Of a stretch of 64,000 bases of DNA, positions 48,610 to 57,989 are shown one piece after another (position 1 is the stretch's first letter; each line of letters opens with the position of its first letter). This stretch comes from a virus. The stretch is taken from IMG/VR virus record IMGVR_UViG_3300028569_001145, positions 40,702 through 104,701 of that record; one strand, written 5' to 3'. Position numbers and translations under genes: made by a program. Below the pieces are notes generated by a model. The model did not search any database. It had not been told where the DNA came from and saw nothing but the letters and a program-made list of their open reading frames with translations.

Positions 48610-51482
48610 ACAACATAGTAACTACCGATATTAATACCAACGTTGTTGTAGTAACATCCCCAGGTCCTTCCGGACCTGCCGGACCTGCCGGTCCTCAAGG
48701 TAATACCGGTACTGTAGAAGCCAATTCCGGATTCCTAGCCACGCCTTTCTTAAATGTATCCGGTGCAATGTCAGTTACTGGATCAACAGCTTTTACAGGC
48801 AGTGTTGTTATTACAGGATCTTTAACAGTTTCTGGATCTAACACCTTTACTAATACTGGCCCGGCTATTTTTTCAGGGTCTGTAGATGTTTCTGGATCAG
48901 TAACAGCAACTTTATTCTCAGGATCAGGTGCCGGATTAACAAACATCCCTGCTGCAGGAATTACAGGTTTAAATTTAAATAGAATTGCTAGCGGATCAGT
49001 ATCAGCTTCAGTATCACCAACAGGCAAGGCTTTTAATTTAATAAAAAGCAACACCTCTCTTTTTAGTATAGACCAGTTCGGTAACGTTTCTGGTTCAGGT
49101 CTTTACATCTCAGGTTCTACTATCTACATAGACGGTCCAACAATCAGGTTATACGGTAATGCTACATTAAATGATGCAGCTATTACAACTACTGCAACCA
49201 CAACTACCGATAGAATTCAGTCAGGCACTATCACAGCCTCGGTTGCTACCCTAGGCAATGCATTCACTTTACAATCTGCCGGAGTTACTTTGTTTAAAGT
49301 AGGTACAGATGGTATATTATCAGGATCAGGTGCTAACTTATTTGATATACCTGCCTCTGGAATCACAGGACTAAATCTTTCCAGAACAACTACAGGATCA
49401 GTAACAGCATCTGTTAATGTAGGCACTACCAACTTTCAAATCATTAGCGGATCTAGTAATTTACTATCTTTAGATTATACAGGGAAATTAGCTGTTAGTA
49501 AATCAGTTAACGTTGGTGTACCTACATCTAATAACTGGCAATCTGGTTTGAATGGTTCTTACTTCAACAACTTTACATCAAACACAGATGTCTCTGAGAT
49601 GTTAAGGTTTATAGCAGGTTTATTAAGTGCATCAGCACCTGATGCTTCTCCTAATACTAGAACTTACGGTGGAATTTCCGAAACTATAACCAATAGCGGC
49701 ACTACTACTGCTCCTTCAGGATATGTTCCTCAAAATTCTACAACAGCCGATATTATCTACATAGTAGGTAAAGGATTTGCCTCTACCGGTAGTACTATAT
49801 TCTCCGGTAAAACAATCTACAATAATGCTTCTTACGGTATCTCTTATAGCAGTACAGCAGGTGGATCTACAATAGTTTCATCTTCTGCCGATGCTCAGTT
49901 GTTTGGCCTAGGATTACTTTCAAGCGGTAATGCCACTCCGTTTAATGTTTCCGGAACTATAAACTGGTTCTACTCAGATAATAACTCAGAAACTATAACC
50001 GCAACCTCACAATCACAAAACCTAGTATCAAATAGCTCATTTGGAACTTCAAATGGGGTAACTATAGCAAGAATTAATACAGTAAATCCAGCAGTTATTC
50101 CTCCTGCTTACCAGGATGGTAAATTTACTACAGTATTTTCTTCCGGATTATTCAACGGAGGTAGAAGCTTTACAAGTGTAAGTTCTTCTGGTTGGTACCA
50201 TATTAGTGCCTCTATTACAATTGCAACCGGAAGTTCAGACTATAGCCCTGCTAGAACAGCAGTAGAGAGAATATTCTGGGCCCCTATCTCTAGTATTAGT
50301 ATTCCTACCCAGACAATTACATTCTCAGGAGTAAATAATAATGCATTAACTGCAACCTCAAGATCACTATCTGGTGCTCCTTACCTATTGACATCGACAT
50401 TTAACTTTGGAGTTACTGTAGAAGGATTATTTAATCCAATGTATACTGCAGATTCTGCTATTGCTTCTGTAACCGAAGTAGATTCTTTAGTAACTTTAGG
50501 AGGTACAACCAGTATTTCTACCTTAGCTGCTTTAATACAAACAATAAACGGTGTTTATGACTCAACAGGTACAGTAGTTAGATCAACAGGCATAGTTCCT
50601 TTTGAAACCGATATTGCTAAAATGACCGGCTCTGCTAACTTCAGTGCAGGAAATGGAGGAAATACCAATATTGCCACTACAGGATTAGGAATAACATCAG
50701 TTGTTTTGACTCATGCCGGTAAAAATAGATTAGGTGCTTCAACAACAGGCACTCAAACTATACCTTATCATACTGCTGGAACCTTTGGTCAACCAGCATC
50801 ATCTGGGTCTATGGCATACTATGGAAGAACATCTCAAACTTATGATGGTGGTTCATTAACAGGACAAACAGAATCATTTACAGGTGAGGCTTATCGTATA
50901 CAGTTAAATGATAACGTAACTACATTTACAGGAAATGCCTGGGATAATAGTTTTGGATTATATAATTTAGGAGGTAAGGATCTTCAAGTTAAACCAGGTA
51001 ACCTAGTAAGACCAGGAGGTACTTACGGATACTGGTTAACTGATCCTGATAACACTCAAGAGTACAAATACTATATTAGAAGATTCCAAAGAACATCGGT
51101 ATTAACTTCATTTACCTTGAACGTAGGTAAGACCTTAGTAGCATGGGATGATACATCAACCAATAATGCTGTAGCTGTGGGAATTATTTTCGAATCAGCT
51201 AAAGGAGGTGCTAGTAACTGCCGATTATTTGACCCTGTATATGCAAACGGTTCTCGAGGTGTAACATTCTCAGGTGCAACCGTAGGAACTAATCCATTTA
51301 CAAGTGCTCTAGATTATTATGGAGCAGGAGGAGCATTAGCAGGAACTACCTACACAATTACAGTACAATCAGCAACTAACATGGTACTAAATGGTACAGC
51401 AGGTTCAGATGAGATTTACGTAATAATCCGATATAAAGGAGACCCATCACCAGTTACCTCTTTAACAGTATCTGGTACTTAA
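48606..51482 (+). CDS. tail fibre protein with collagen-like start
   Basis: 958 residues. GPSGPAGPAGPQG (about 19-31) is a short collagen-like triplet run. Residues 45-300 hold repeated beta modules, each with a GAGLTNIPAAGITGLNL-type motif followed by GSVSASV. From about residue 300 (NVGVPTSNNWQSGLNGSYFN) to the end lies a large domain shared with the next gene's product; it is probably the receptor-binding part. No tail chaperone is seen. Confidence 0.75.
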   Translation: MNNIVTTDINTNVVVVTSPGPSGPAGPAGPQGNTGTVEANSGFLATPFLNVSGAMSVTGSTAFTGSVVITGSLTVSGSNTFTNTGPAIFSGSVDVSGSVTATLFSGSGAGLTNIPAAGITGLNLNRIASGSVSASVSPTGKAFNLIKSNTSLFSIDQFGNVSGSGLYISGSTIYIDGPTIRLYGNATLNDAAITTTATTTTDRIQSGTITASVATLGNAFTLQSAGVTLFKVGTDGILSGSGANLFDIPASGITGLNLSRTTTGSVTASVNVGTTNFQIISGSSNLLSLDYTGKLAVSKSVNVGVPTSNNWQSGLNGSYFNNFTSNTDVSEMLRFIAGLLSASAPDASPNTRTYGGISETITNSGTTTAPSGYVPQNSTTADIIYIVGKGFASTGSTIFSGKTIYNNASYGISYSSTAGGSTIVSSSADAQLFGLGLLSSGNATPFNVSGTINWFYSDNNSETITATSQSQNLVSNSSFGTSNGVTIARINTVNPAVIPPAYQDGKFTTVFSSGLFNGGRSFTSVSSSGWYHISASITIATGSSDYSPARTAVERIFWAPISSISIPTQTITFSGVNNNALTATSRSLSGAPYLLTSTFNFGVTVEGLFNPMYTADSAIASVTEVDSLVTLGGTTSISTLAALIQTINGVYDSTGTVVRSTGIVPFETDIAKMTGSANFSAGNGGNTNIATTGLGITSVVLTHAGKNRLGASTTGTQTIPYHTAGTFGQPASSGSMAYYGRTSQTYDGGSLTGQTESFTGEAYRIQLNDNVTTFTGNAWDNSFGLYNLGGKDLQVKPGNLVRPGGTYGYWLTDPDNTQEYKYYIRRFQRTSVLTSFTLNVGKTLVAWDDTSTNNAVAVGIIFESAKGGASNCRLFDPVYANGSRGVTFSGATVGTNPFTSALDYYGAGGALAGTTYTITVQSATNMVLNGTAGSDEIYVIIRYKGDPSPVTSLTVSGT

Positions 51483-51490
51483 TATTTATA
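51483..51490 (+). promoter_or_regulatory. late promoter motif TATTTATA, fibre unit 2
   Basis: Exactly 4 nt (ACAA) before ATG 51495. Confidence 0.6.
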
Positions 51491-51494
51491 ACAA

Positions 51495-54400
51495 ATGGCT
51501 ATCGATCCAATAAAAAAATCCAGTAGGCTACTACAAAGTAGACGTTATACATTAGATACTTTAACTGATGGGCAGGAAGCATTCACCCAGGTACTTGATT
51601 TAGGATCAGGAGAAATCTACTCAGAGACTAATCTAATACCTTCTGCTTCTTTACCTTTTTCAGGTAGTTCACAAGCAGGAGCTACTTCCGGAGTATTAAA
51701 ATTCTGGTATAGACAAAGATTAACACGGGGTGTTGAAAGTGATGGTAGACAGGTTTGGTTCTTTTTAGAACCATTTGCAGCAAGTGCTGACTCACAGACT
51801 ATCCAAGCAACACAGGTAACTAACTTCATATCTCCTAAATACTCAATTCCGTCCTTAGCGGCAAGTAATACTGAGATTTCAACTCCGGGGTATCTAACCA
51901 CAGTTAGAACTTCGATCAACGGAGTAACATTTTCAGACCCTATTAACACTAACTTTTACGCTTTTGATTATAAAACTGGTGTTTTACAATTTAGTTCATC
52001 AGCAGTAACACCAGTATCAGGAGATGTTTATATTTCAGTTTACCAGTACACAGGTAGAACCCTAGCATCAGATGCTATATTAGGATACTCAGGTTCATTC
52101 TCAGGATCTTTTCAAGGCAATGGAGCTGGATTAACTAACTTACCAGCATCATCAATTGTAGGTCTAAACCTTACTCAAATAGCTGATTCTCAAGTATCAG
52201 CAAGTGTCTCTGCAACCGGAACATCTTTTACAGTATCTAGTGCAAGCATTGACCTTTTAACAGTTAATAACCAGGGTCTAGTATCCGCTAGTTTATTCTC
52301 AGGGTCTTTTGTAGGTAGTAGCAATACAACAGGATCTTTTAGAGGAATAGGTTCAGGATCATTTTCAGGATCATTTCAAGGTAATGGAAATGGCTTAACC
52401 AATATTCCTGCTGCATCAATTGTAGGTTTAAATTTATCTTTAGTATCTACAGGATCTGTAACAGCATCTACAGCACCAGACGGAACAGTATTTCAAATTA
52501 CTTCCGGATCTAGTACCTTACTATCATTGAATAGCCTGGGGGATCTAACAGTAAGTGCTTCTGAATTCATAGGAAATAATTTAACAGCTGTTGGAAATGC
52601 AGCAATTACAGGTAGTTTATCTGTAAATGGGGTTACTGCTTTAAATAATAATTTAAATGTTGGTGGAAATACAACTTTTCTTAACAGTGTAGCTCTTACA
52701 GGATCTTTAGAAATTTCTCAAAATTTAACAGTTCAAGGAACTGCGTCTATATCTTATCTTCAATCGGTTACAGGGTCAGCAAAAATAATTGGAGACGCTT
52801 TCATTATCCTAAACTCAGACCTGCCAGCAGAGAGATATGCTGGTCTTATTGTAATTGATAGTGGATCAAGTGGACAAACAGGATCATTCCTTTATGATGC
52901 CGAACAAGATCACTGGTTTTATGATTCAACAGCAGAGGGATACGCCTCTGGGTTTATAGCGGGAGCTAGAGCAACTAGAGACAATATAATTTACCCTAAT
53001 AGGTACGTTATAACTAGAGGAGATGGTGGTAACCATATTGTAGATTCAAATATTTACTCTACTGGTTCTTATGTTACTATAAACAGAGGTGATACCGGTT
53101 CAAAAATTGCTGAAATCGATATAGTAGGTTCAATGTTAATAACAGGATCTACTTTATTACCAAGCCCGGATGGTGCTGTAAGCAGTAAATACGCTTTAGT
53201 CACTAGTCAATCAGCATGGCATAATAATGTAAATGTTGGATACCCGACTTCAAATAACTGGCAGACAGGTCTAAACGGATCATACTTTAATAATTTTAAC
53301 GCCAATTCAGATGTATCTGAAATGTTAAGATTTATTGCTGGACTATTAAGCGCATCAGCACCTGATGCATCTCCGAACACTAAAACTTACGCAGGTATTT
53401 CCGAAAATATTACCAACAGCGGCACAGGAACACCAGCATCAGGATATGTACCTCAATCAAGTACTGAGACAAGTATTATATATTTAACATCTAAAGGATT
53501 TGCATCAGCAGGAACTACTTTATTCCCAGGTAAAATCATCTACAATAGTAGTGCGTATAACATAACATACACCAGTACAGCAGGTGGATCAACCATTGTA
53601 TCATCTTCTGCAGATGCCCAGCTGTTTGGATTAGGTTTATTAACCAGCGGAGGACCTACTCAATTTAACGTTTCAGGTGCACTTAACTGGTTTTATTCTG
53701 ATAATAATTCAGAAACAGTTACAGCAACCTCAGCATCTCAAAATTTACTTTCTAATAGTACTTTTGGAACAACCAGCGGTTTAACTTTAGGAAAAATAAA
53801 TACGGCTAATCCGGCTGTTATTCCTGCTGCTTATCAGGATGGTAAATTTGCAGGTATTTTCTCCTCTAACTTGTTTAACGGAGGTAGAAGTTTCACCAAT
53901 ATTAGTTCTTCTGGTTGGTACCATATTAGTGCTTCTATTAGAATTGCTAGTGGTAGTTCACCATACAGCTCTGTTCAATCAGCAACCGAAAGAATATTCT
54001 GGGCTCCTTTATCAAGCATCAGTATTGCAAATAACACCAAGGCAGTAGGTTATGCAGGTTTCCAAGCTTTAACAGCAACCTCAAGATCATTATCAGGTGC
54101 TCCTTATTTAACAGCAGCAACTTACCAGGTATCTTCTTCTGTAACTGGCTTATTTAATCCGATGTACAGTGCAAACGTAACCATTGCCCGTCAAGGTGCA
54201 ACAGGAAACGTTACTTTGACTAACGGAGGTACAGGTGCTACTCAAGCAACCATAAATGCAAGTGGTTTAATATCATCAGCAGACACAGTTTATGATTCAA
54301 CAGGAGTTACTGTGAGAGCAACCTCAACAATTCCTTTTGAAACTGATCTAGTTAAATTAACCGGTAGCATCTCTTTAAACATAGGAACCGGTACTAACAT

Positions 54401-55223
54401 TACATCAACTGCCTTATCACCAACAACCTTTGCAATTGATACTTTCGGTAGAGACAGATCAGGAACCGAAGGTAGTACTTTAAATACACAGACAATTTTG
54501 TACCATACAGCGAGTGCTTTTGGACAACCTGCATCATCAGGATCTATGGCATACTATGGAAGATCACAAGGATCTGATACCGGAACATTGACCGGCACTT
54601 CAGAACCATTCACCGGAGAGTCTAACAGGGTTCAAATTACAGATAAATTCTTATCAGGATCTTATTCTGCTGCAGATACCTGGTCTACAGCATTTGGATT
54701 ATATAACCTAGGTGCATTAGACCTTCAAGTTAAACCAGGATTCCTAGTAAGACCGGGAGGAACCTATAAGTATTGGTTAAACGATCCAGACGGAACTAAA
54801 ACCTACAAATTCTATGCAAGAGCATTCCAGAGAAGTTCAGGAACTGCTGCTAACAACCTAATCTTAAATTTAGGAACTACATTAGTAGCATGGGATTCCG
54901 CAACACCTGGAGTTGCGGCAGCAATTATATTTAAATCTTCGGGGGTAATTAATTTTGCCACTCCTAGGATATATGATCCTACACAATTAACTTCTAACTT
55001 AATTAATGCAAGTATTGCAAATGACAACCAGAGAAATCCATTTTCACGTAATATTGCATTGTATGGAAATACCGGAGGTAATTTAGCATCAACAACATAC
55101 ACAATACCTTTAAGGGAAGCAGACGGTATGATCTTAAACGGAACAAACCAGGACTATATTGTATTAGTAAGGTATACCGGAGACCAGGCACCAATCACAA
55201 GCATAACAGTATCATATTCATAA
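51495..55223 (+). CDS. tail fibre protein, hybrid paralog
   Basis: 1242 residues. The first 190 (IKKSSRLLQSRRYTLDTL, QEAFTQVLDLGSGEIYS) match the N-terminus of the 55233 product, so they are probably the virion-binding part. The middle has two SGSFSGSFQGNGAGLTN-type modules. Residues 575-1242 match the C-terminal domain of the 48606 product (ISSSGWYHISASI, LQVKPGFLVRPGGTY). Third-codon positions differ widely between the copies although the protein is conserved, so the duplication is old and under selection. Confidence 0.75.
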   Translation: MAIDPIKKSSRLLQSRRYTLDTLTDGQEAFTQVLDLGSGEIYSETNLIPSASLPFSGSSQAGATSGVLKFWYRQRLTRGVESDGRQVWFFLEPFAASADSQTIQATQVTNFISPKYSIPSLAASNTEISTPGYLTTVRTSINGVTFSDPINTNFYAFDYKTGVLQFSSSAVTPVSGDVYISVYQYTGRTLASDAILGYSGSFSGSFQGNGAGLTNLPASSIVGLNLTQIADSQVSASVSATGTSFTVSSASIDLLTVNNQGLVSASLFSGSFVGSSNTTGSFRGIGSGSFSGSFQGNGNGLTNIPAASIVGLNLSLVSTGSVTASTAPDGTVFQITSGSSTLLSLNSLGDLTVSASEFIGNNLTAVGNAAITGSLSVNGVTALNNNLNVGGNTTFLNSVALTGSLEISQNLTVQGTASISYLQSVTGSAKIIGDAFIILNSDLPAERYAGLIVIDSGSSGQTGSFLYDAEQDHWFYDSTAEGYASGFIAGARATRDNIIYPNRYVITRGDGGNHIVDSNIYSTGSYVTINRGDTGSKIAEIDIVGSMLITGSTLLPSPDGAVSSKYALVTSQSAWHNNVNVGYPTSNNWQTGLNGSYFNNFNANSDVSEMLRFIAGLLSASAPDASPNTKTYAGISENITNSGTGTPASGYVPQSSTETSIIYLTSKGFASAGTTLFPGKIIYNSSAYNITYTSTAGGSTIVSSSADAQLFGLGLLTSGGPTQFNVSGALNWFYSDNNSETVTATSASQNLLSNSTFGTTSGLTLGKINTANPAVIPAAYQDGKFAGIFSSNLFNGGRSFTNISSSGWYHISASIRIASGSSPYSSVQSATERIFWAPLSSISIANNTKAVGYAGFQALTATSRSLSGAPYLTAATYQVSSSVTGLFNPMYSANVTIARQGATGNVTLTNGGTGATQATINASGLISSADTVYDSTGVTVRATSTIPFETDLVKLTGSISLNIGTGTNITSTALSPTTFAIDTFGRDRSGTEGSTLNTQTILYHTASAFGQPASSGSMAYYGRSQGSDTGTLTGTSEPFTGESNRVQITDKFLSGSYSAADTWSTAFGLYNLGALDLQVKPGFLVRPGGTYKYWLNDPDGTKTYKFYARAFQRSSGTAANNLILNLGTTLVAWDSATPGVAAAIIFKSSGVINFATPRIYDPTQLTSNLINASIANDNQRNPFSRNIALYGNTGGNLASTTYTIPLREADGMILNGTNQDYIVLVRYTGDQAPITSITVSYS

Positions 55224-55232
55224 TAGAGAAAG

Positions 55233-56108
55233 ATGGCAATTGACAAAATAATAAAATCCAACCGACTCCTACAGAGTAGACGGTATACTGTAGCTTCTTT
55301 GAGTGACTCTCAGGAAGCATTCACCAGTGTATTAGACATAAATTCAGGTGAGGTTTATACTCAGACTAATTTAATTCCAACCTCCAGTCTTCCTTTTTCT
55401 GGTTCTACTCAAAGCGGGTCTATTTTTAGTGTAGGTGGTGAGCCGATTCTAAAATACTACTACCGTCAAGCAATGACACCATCAAACGTTGTTTCTGGTA
55501 GTTTTACAGATGCATTTTTCTTCATCGATCCACCTCCAGGAGGGACAGTAACTCCTCAGTTGTTACAAAATGGTCAACAAAATAATTTTATTTCCGCTAA
55601 ATATTCTGCCCCATCACTAGCCAACTCGGATGCCGAGGATTCACCCCCAGGATATAATGCTGTTGTGTTTATTGCTGGTGTTAAGCAAAATCCAGCAAAT
55701 TACCAATTTGACTATAAAAACGGTGTACTTGAATTTTTAACATCCCCTCCAACCACAGGACAAGCCGTTACTTTAACCGCATATCAATATGTTGGTAAAA
55801 CTTTAAATACTTTAATAGCAACAGGATTTTCAGGTTCATTCTCAGGTTCCTTCCAAGGAAACTCTACCGGAGTATTTACCGGTACAGGATCAGGTTCATT
55901 CTCCGGATCGCTACAAGGTGCAGCCACTTTAAATAACCTAACTTTAACAGGAAGCTTTAACCACACAGGTAGCTACAATCTAATAGGAAACATTACCCAA
56001 ACCGGTAGCTTCAACCAATCAGGTAGCATAAACGTAGTAGGTGCTATTATTTCTAACGGAATTAACGTAGTAGATAACGCTATTGCAATGGCAATTGCAT
56101 TAGGGTAA
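55233..56108 (+). CDS. short fibre protein sharing the N-terminal anchor
   Basis: 291 residues. The N-terminal 190 (IIKSNRLLQSRRYTVASL, QEAFTSVLDINSGEVYT) are paralogous to the 51495 product. The remainder has SGSFSGSFQGNSTG repeats and a Thr/Ser/Gly-rich beta end without the large C-terminal domain. It might serve as an adaptor or be a truncated fibre. Preceded by TATTCATA, one mismatch from the late motif. Confidence 0.65.
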   Translation: MAIDKIIKSNRLLQSRRYTVASLSDSQEAFTSVLDINSGEVYTQTNLIPTSSLPFSGSTQSGSIFSVGGEPILKYYYRQAMTPSNVVSGSFTDAFFFIDPPPGGTVTPQLLQNGQQNNFISAKYSAPSLANSDAEDSPPGYNAVVFIAGVKQNPANYQFDYKNGVLEFLTSPPTTGQAVTLTAYQYVGKTLNTLIATGFSGSFSGSFQGNSTGVFTGTGSGSFSGSLQGAATLNNLTLTGSFNHTGSYNLIGNITQTGSFNQSGSINVVGAIISNGINVVDNAIAMAIALG

Positions 56109-56116
56109 TATTTATA
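56109..56116 (+). promoter_or_regulatory. late promoter motif TATTTATA
   Basis: 7 nt before ATG 56124. Confidence 0.6.
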
Positions 56117-56123
56117 ATAAATT

Positions 56124-56456
56124 ATGCCAAATACTTTTATAAATAGAATTTCAGGCTCGATAGGTGCTACAGAAACAAACATTTATACTACACCTATTGC
56201 TACAACTACAACTGTAATTGGTGTTGCTGTTTCAAATCGTTTACAATCAAACATACTAGTAGATGTTAAATTAGTAGAATCAGGCAGTTTAAACACAGCA
56301 TTTTTATGTACAGGAAGTTTAATCCCTCCTGGTTCAAACATAATCCTAGTAGGCGGTGAGCAAAAAGTAGTATTGGAAACTGGTGACCGTTTGACTCTAA
56401 GATCAAATGTTGCTAGTTCTGCGGACATAGTGTTATCGGCCCTTGAAATTAGCTAA
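56124..56456 (+). CDS. small beta-rich structural protein
   Basis: 110 residues: NRISGSIGATETNIYTTPI, a Val/Thr-rich sheet, and TGSLIPPGSNIILVGGEQKV. Single beta-sandwich, no signal peptide. Small proteins of this sort accompany fibre genes in T4-like phages (from memory). Probably a fibre or head decoration subunit. Confidence 0.55.
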   Translation: MPNTFINRISGSIGATETNIYTTPIATTTTVIGVAVSNRLQSNILVDVKLVESGSLNTAFLCTGSLIPPGSNIILVGGEQKVVLETGDRLTLRSNVASSADIVLSALEIS

Positions 56457-56465
56457 TAGAAAAGA

Positions 56466-57959
56466 ATGAAATATACTGGACTAAATCCAACTGATGTAAA
56501 TAAGGTCGCCAGCGGTTCCTTAGGGGTCTTTGTAGAAAGTACTCAGGTAGGAACTTTTGGAACAAATAGTTTAGTTGTATCTGGTTCAACAACCTTATCA
56601 GGTTCCTTAACTAATATTGGCCCACAAACTCAATCAGGCAGCCTAAATGTAGTAGGGAATACTCTTATAACCGGTTCTTTGACCGTTGTAACTGGTTCCT
56701 CTATTGAGTTACAAGTAACAGACACAGGGGTAAAAATAGGGAATGCTACTGGAGATTCTCATACCATTACCGGTTCATTAGGTACAACAGGTTCAGTCAA
56801 TATTCAAGGCAATACCGGACTAAACGGAACACTTTCAGTAACTGGTTCTCAATATACCTCAGGTACTACCGATGTAGCAACTATACAAGGTTCTACCTCC
56901 GATGGTACTTTACTCAATATCCTAGGTACATCAGGTCAGTTATTTTCTGTAACAGACGGATTATCAGGTTCTTTATTCTCAGTAAATACAATTTCTGGTT
57001 TGCCCGTAGTAGAGGCATTCTCTGATTTCTCATTTGTAGCAGGTCAATACGGGGTTAACAATTTATTTGTTAAAGACGGTAAGGTAGGTATCATGACGGG
57101 TACCCCTCAAGCTACTTTAGAGGTTGCAGGTGGTGCTATTATAGGTGGTGATACTACAATTAGTGGTTCTACGGTTATTACAGGATCTCTCACTATCCCA
57201 CAAGAAGGTGAAACCGATCTATTAAAAGTTGGAGGAACTACCTCTGCCCCTACATTACTTGTAGGTACAAATAATAAAGTAAACATAGGTACTACATCCT
57301 CAGTCTCAACCTTAAATGTAGCAGGTACAACAAACGTACTTACAGTTGAAGGTACTACAGTTGAGGGTAATATGTTTGATGTATATGGCCCCTCAGGTCA
57401 ATTATTTTCCGTTGTAGACGGGTTATCAGGATCGTTATTTAGTGTAAATACTATTTCCGGCGTTCCGGTAATGGAGGTGTTCTCTGACAATACTGTCAGG
57501 GTAGGGCAATACTCAAATCCTCCTTTAGTAATTGCAGGTGCAACAGCTTCTGTATCAGGAACTCTAAATGTAAATTCAGGTAATATTAACGTAACATCAG
57601 GATCAGTTACAATATTTAAATCCGGTTCTAGTCTTTCAGATTCTTTATTTGATGTAGAAGGTGCACAGGGTCAATTATTCTCTGTCATAGATACATTCTC
57701 AGGATCCTTAATGTCAGTAAATGATATTTCAGGATTTCCAATCTTGGATGTAAGATCAGATGATAGTATTACAATGGGTACTTTCGGATCAAATGCTTTC
57801 AGAGTAGCAGGCACTAATGTAAGTGTAGGAGTAACAGCATCAGCCGTACCAACAACCACAGGTTCAGACGGCGAGTTTAGATTCGGTATAGTAGGCGGAA
57901 GTGCCTTCATGTATGTTTACCTAGGCGGTAAATGGAGATCAGGTTCTTTATCGAACTAA
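56466..57959 (+). CDS. tail fibre protein with three repeated modules
   Basis: 497 residues. A module containing SGQLFSVTDGLSGSLFSVN then a Pro-Val/Ile-hydrophobic strand occurs three times (about 150-200, 300-350, 395-440) with variations. N-terminal region has TGSLTVVTGSS-type strands. The C-terminal 40 residues (GEFRFGIVGGSAFMYVYLGGKW) are a small cap typical of fibre ends. Likely a trimeric side fibre; attachment partner unknown. Confidence 0.65.
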   Translation: MKYTGLNPTDVNKVASGSLGVFVESTQVGTFGTNSLVVSGSTTLSGSLTNIGPQTQSGSLNVVGNTLITGSLTVVTGSSIELQVTDTGVKIGNATGDSHTITGSLGTTGSVNIQGNTGLNGTLSVTGSQYTSGTTDVATIQGSTSDGTLLNILGTSGQLFSVTDGLSGSLFSVNTISGLPVVEAFSDFSFVAGQYGVNNLFVKDGKVGIMTGTPQATLEVAGGAIIGGDTTISGSTVITGSLTIPQEGETDLLKVGGTTSAPTLLVGTNNKVNIGTTSSVSTLNVAGTTNVLTVEGTTVEGNMFDVYGPSGQLFSVVDGLSGSLFSVNTISGVPVMEVFSDNTVRVGQYSNPPLVIAGATASVSGTLNVNSGNINVTSGSVTIFKSGSSLSDSLFDVEGAQGQLFSVIDTFSGSLMSVNDISGFPILDVRSDDSITMGTFGSNAFRVAGTNVSVGVTASAVPTTTGSDGEFRFGIVGGSAFMYVYLGGKWRSGSLSN

Positions 57960-57971
57960 GGTCTTTCTCCA

Positions 57972-57979
57972 TATTTATA
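57972..57979 (+). promoter_or_regulatory. late promoter motif TATTTATA, giant fibre gene
   Basis: 10 nt before ATG 57990. Confidence 0.6.
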
Positions 57980-57989
57980 TTAAAAACAC

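Noticed and set aside
51495-55223. Recent gene duplication or assembly duplication of the fibre genes
   Set aside because: Third codon positions between the paralogous regions differ widely, so the copies are old and real.
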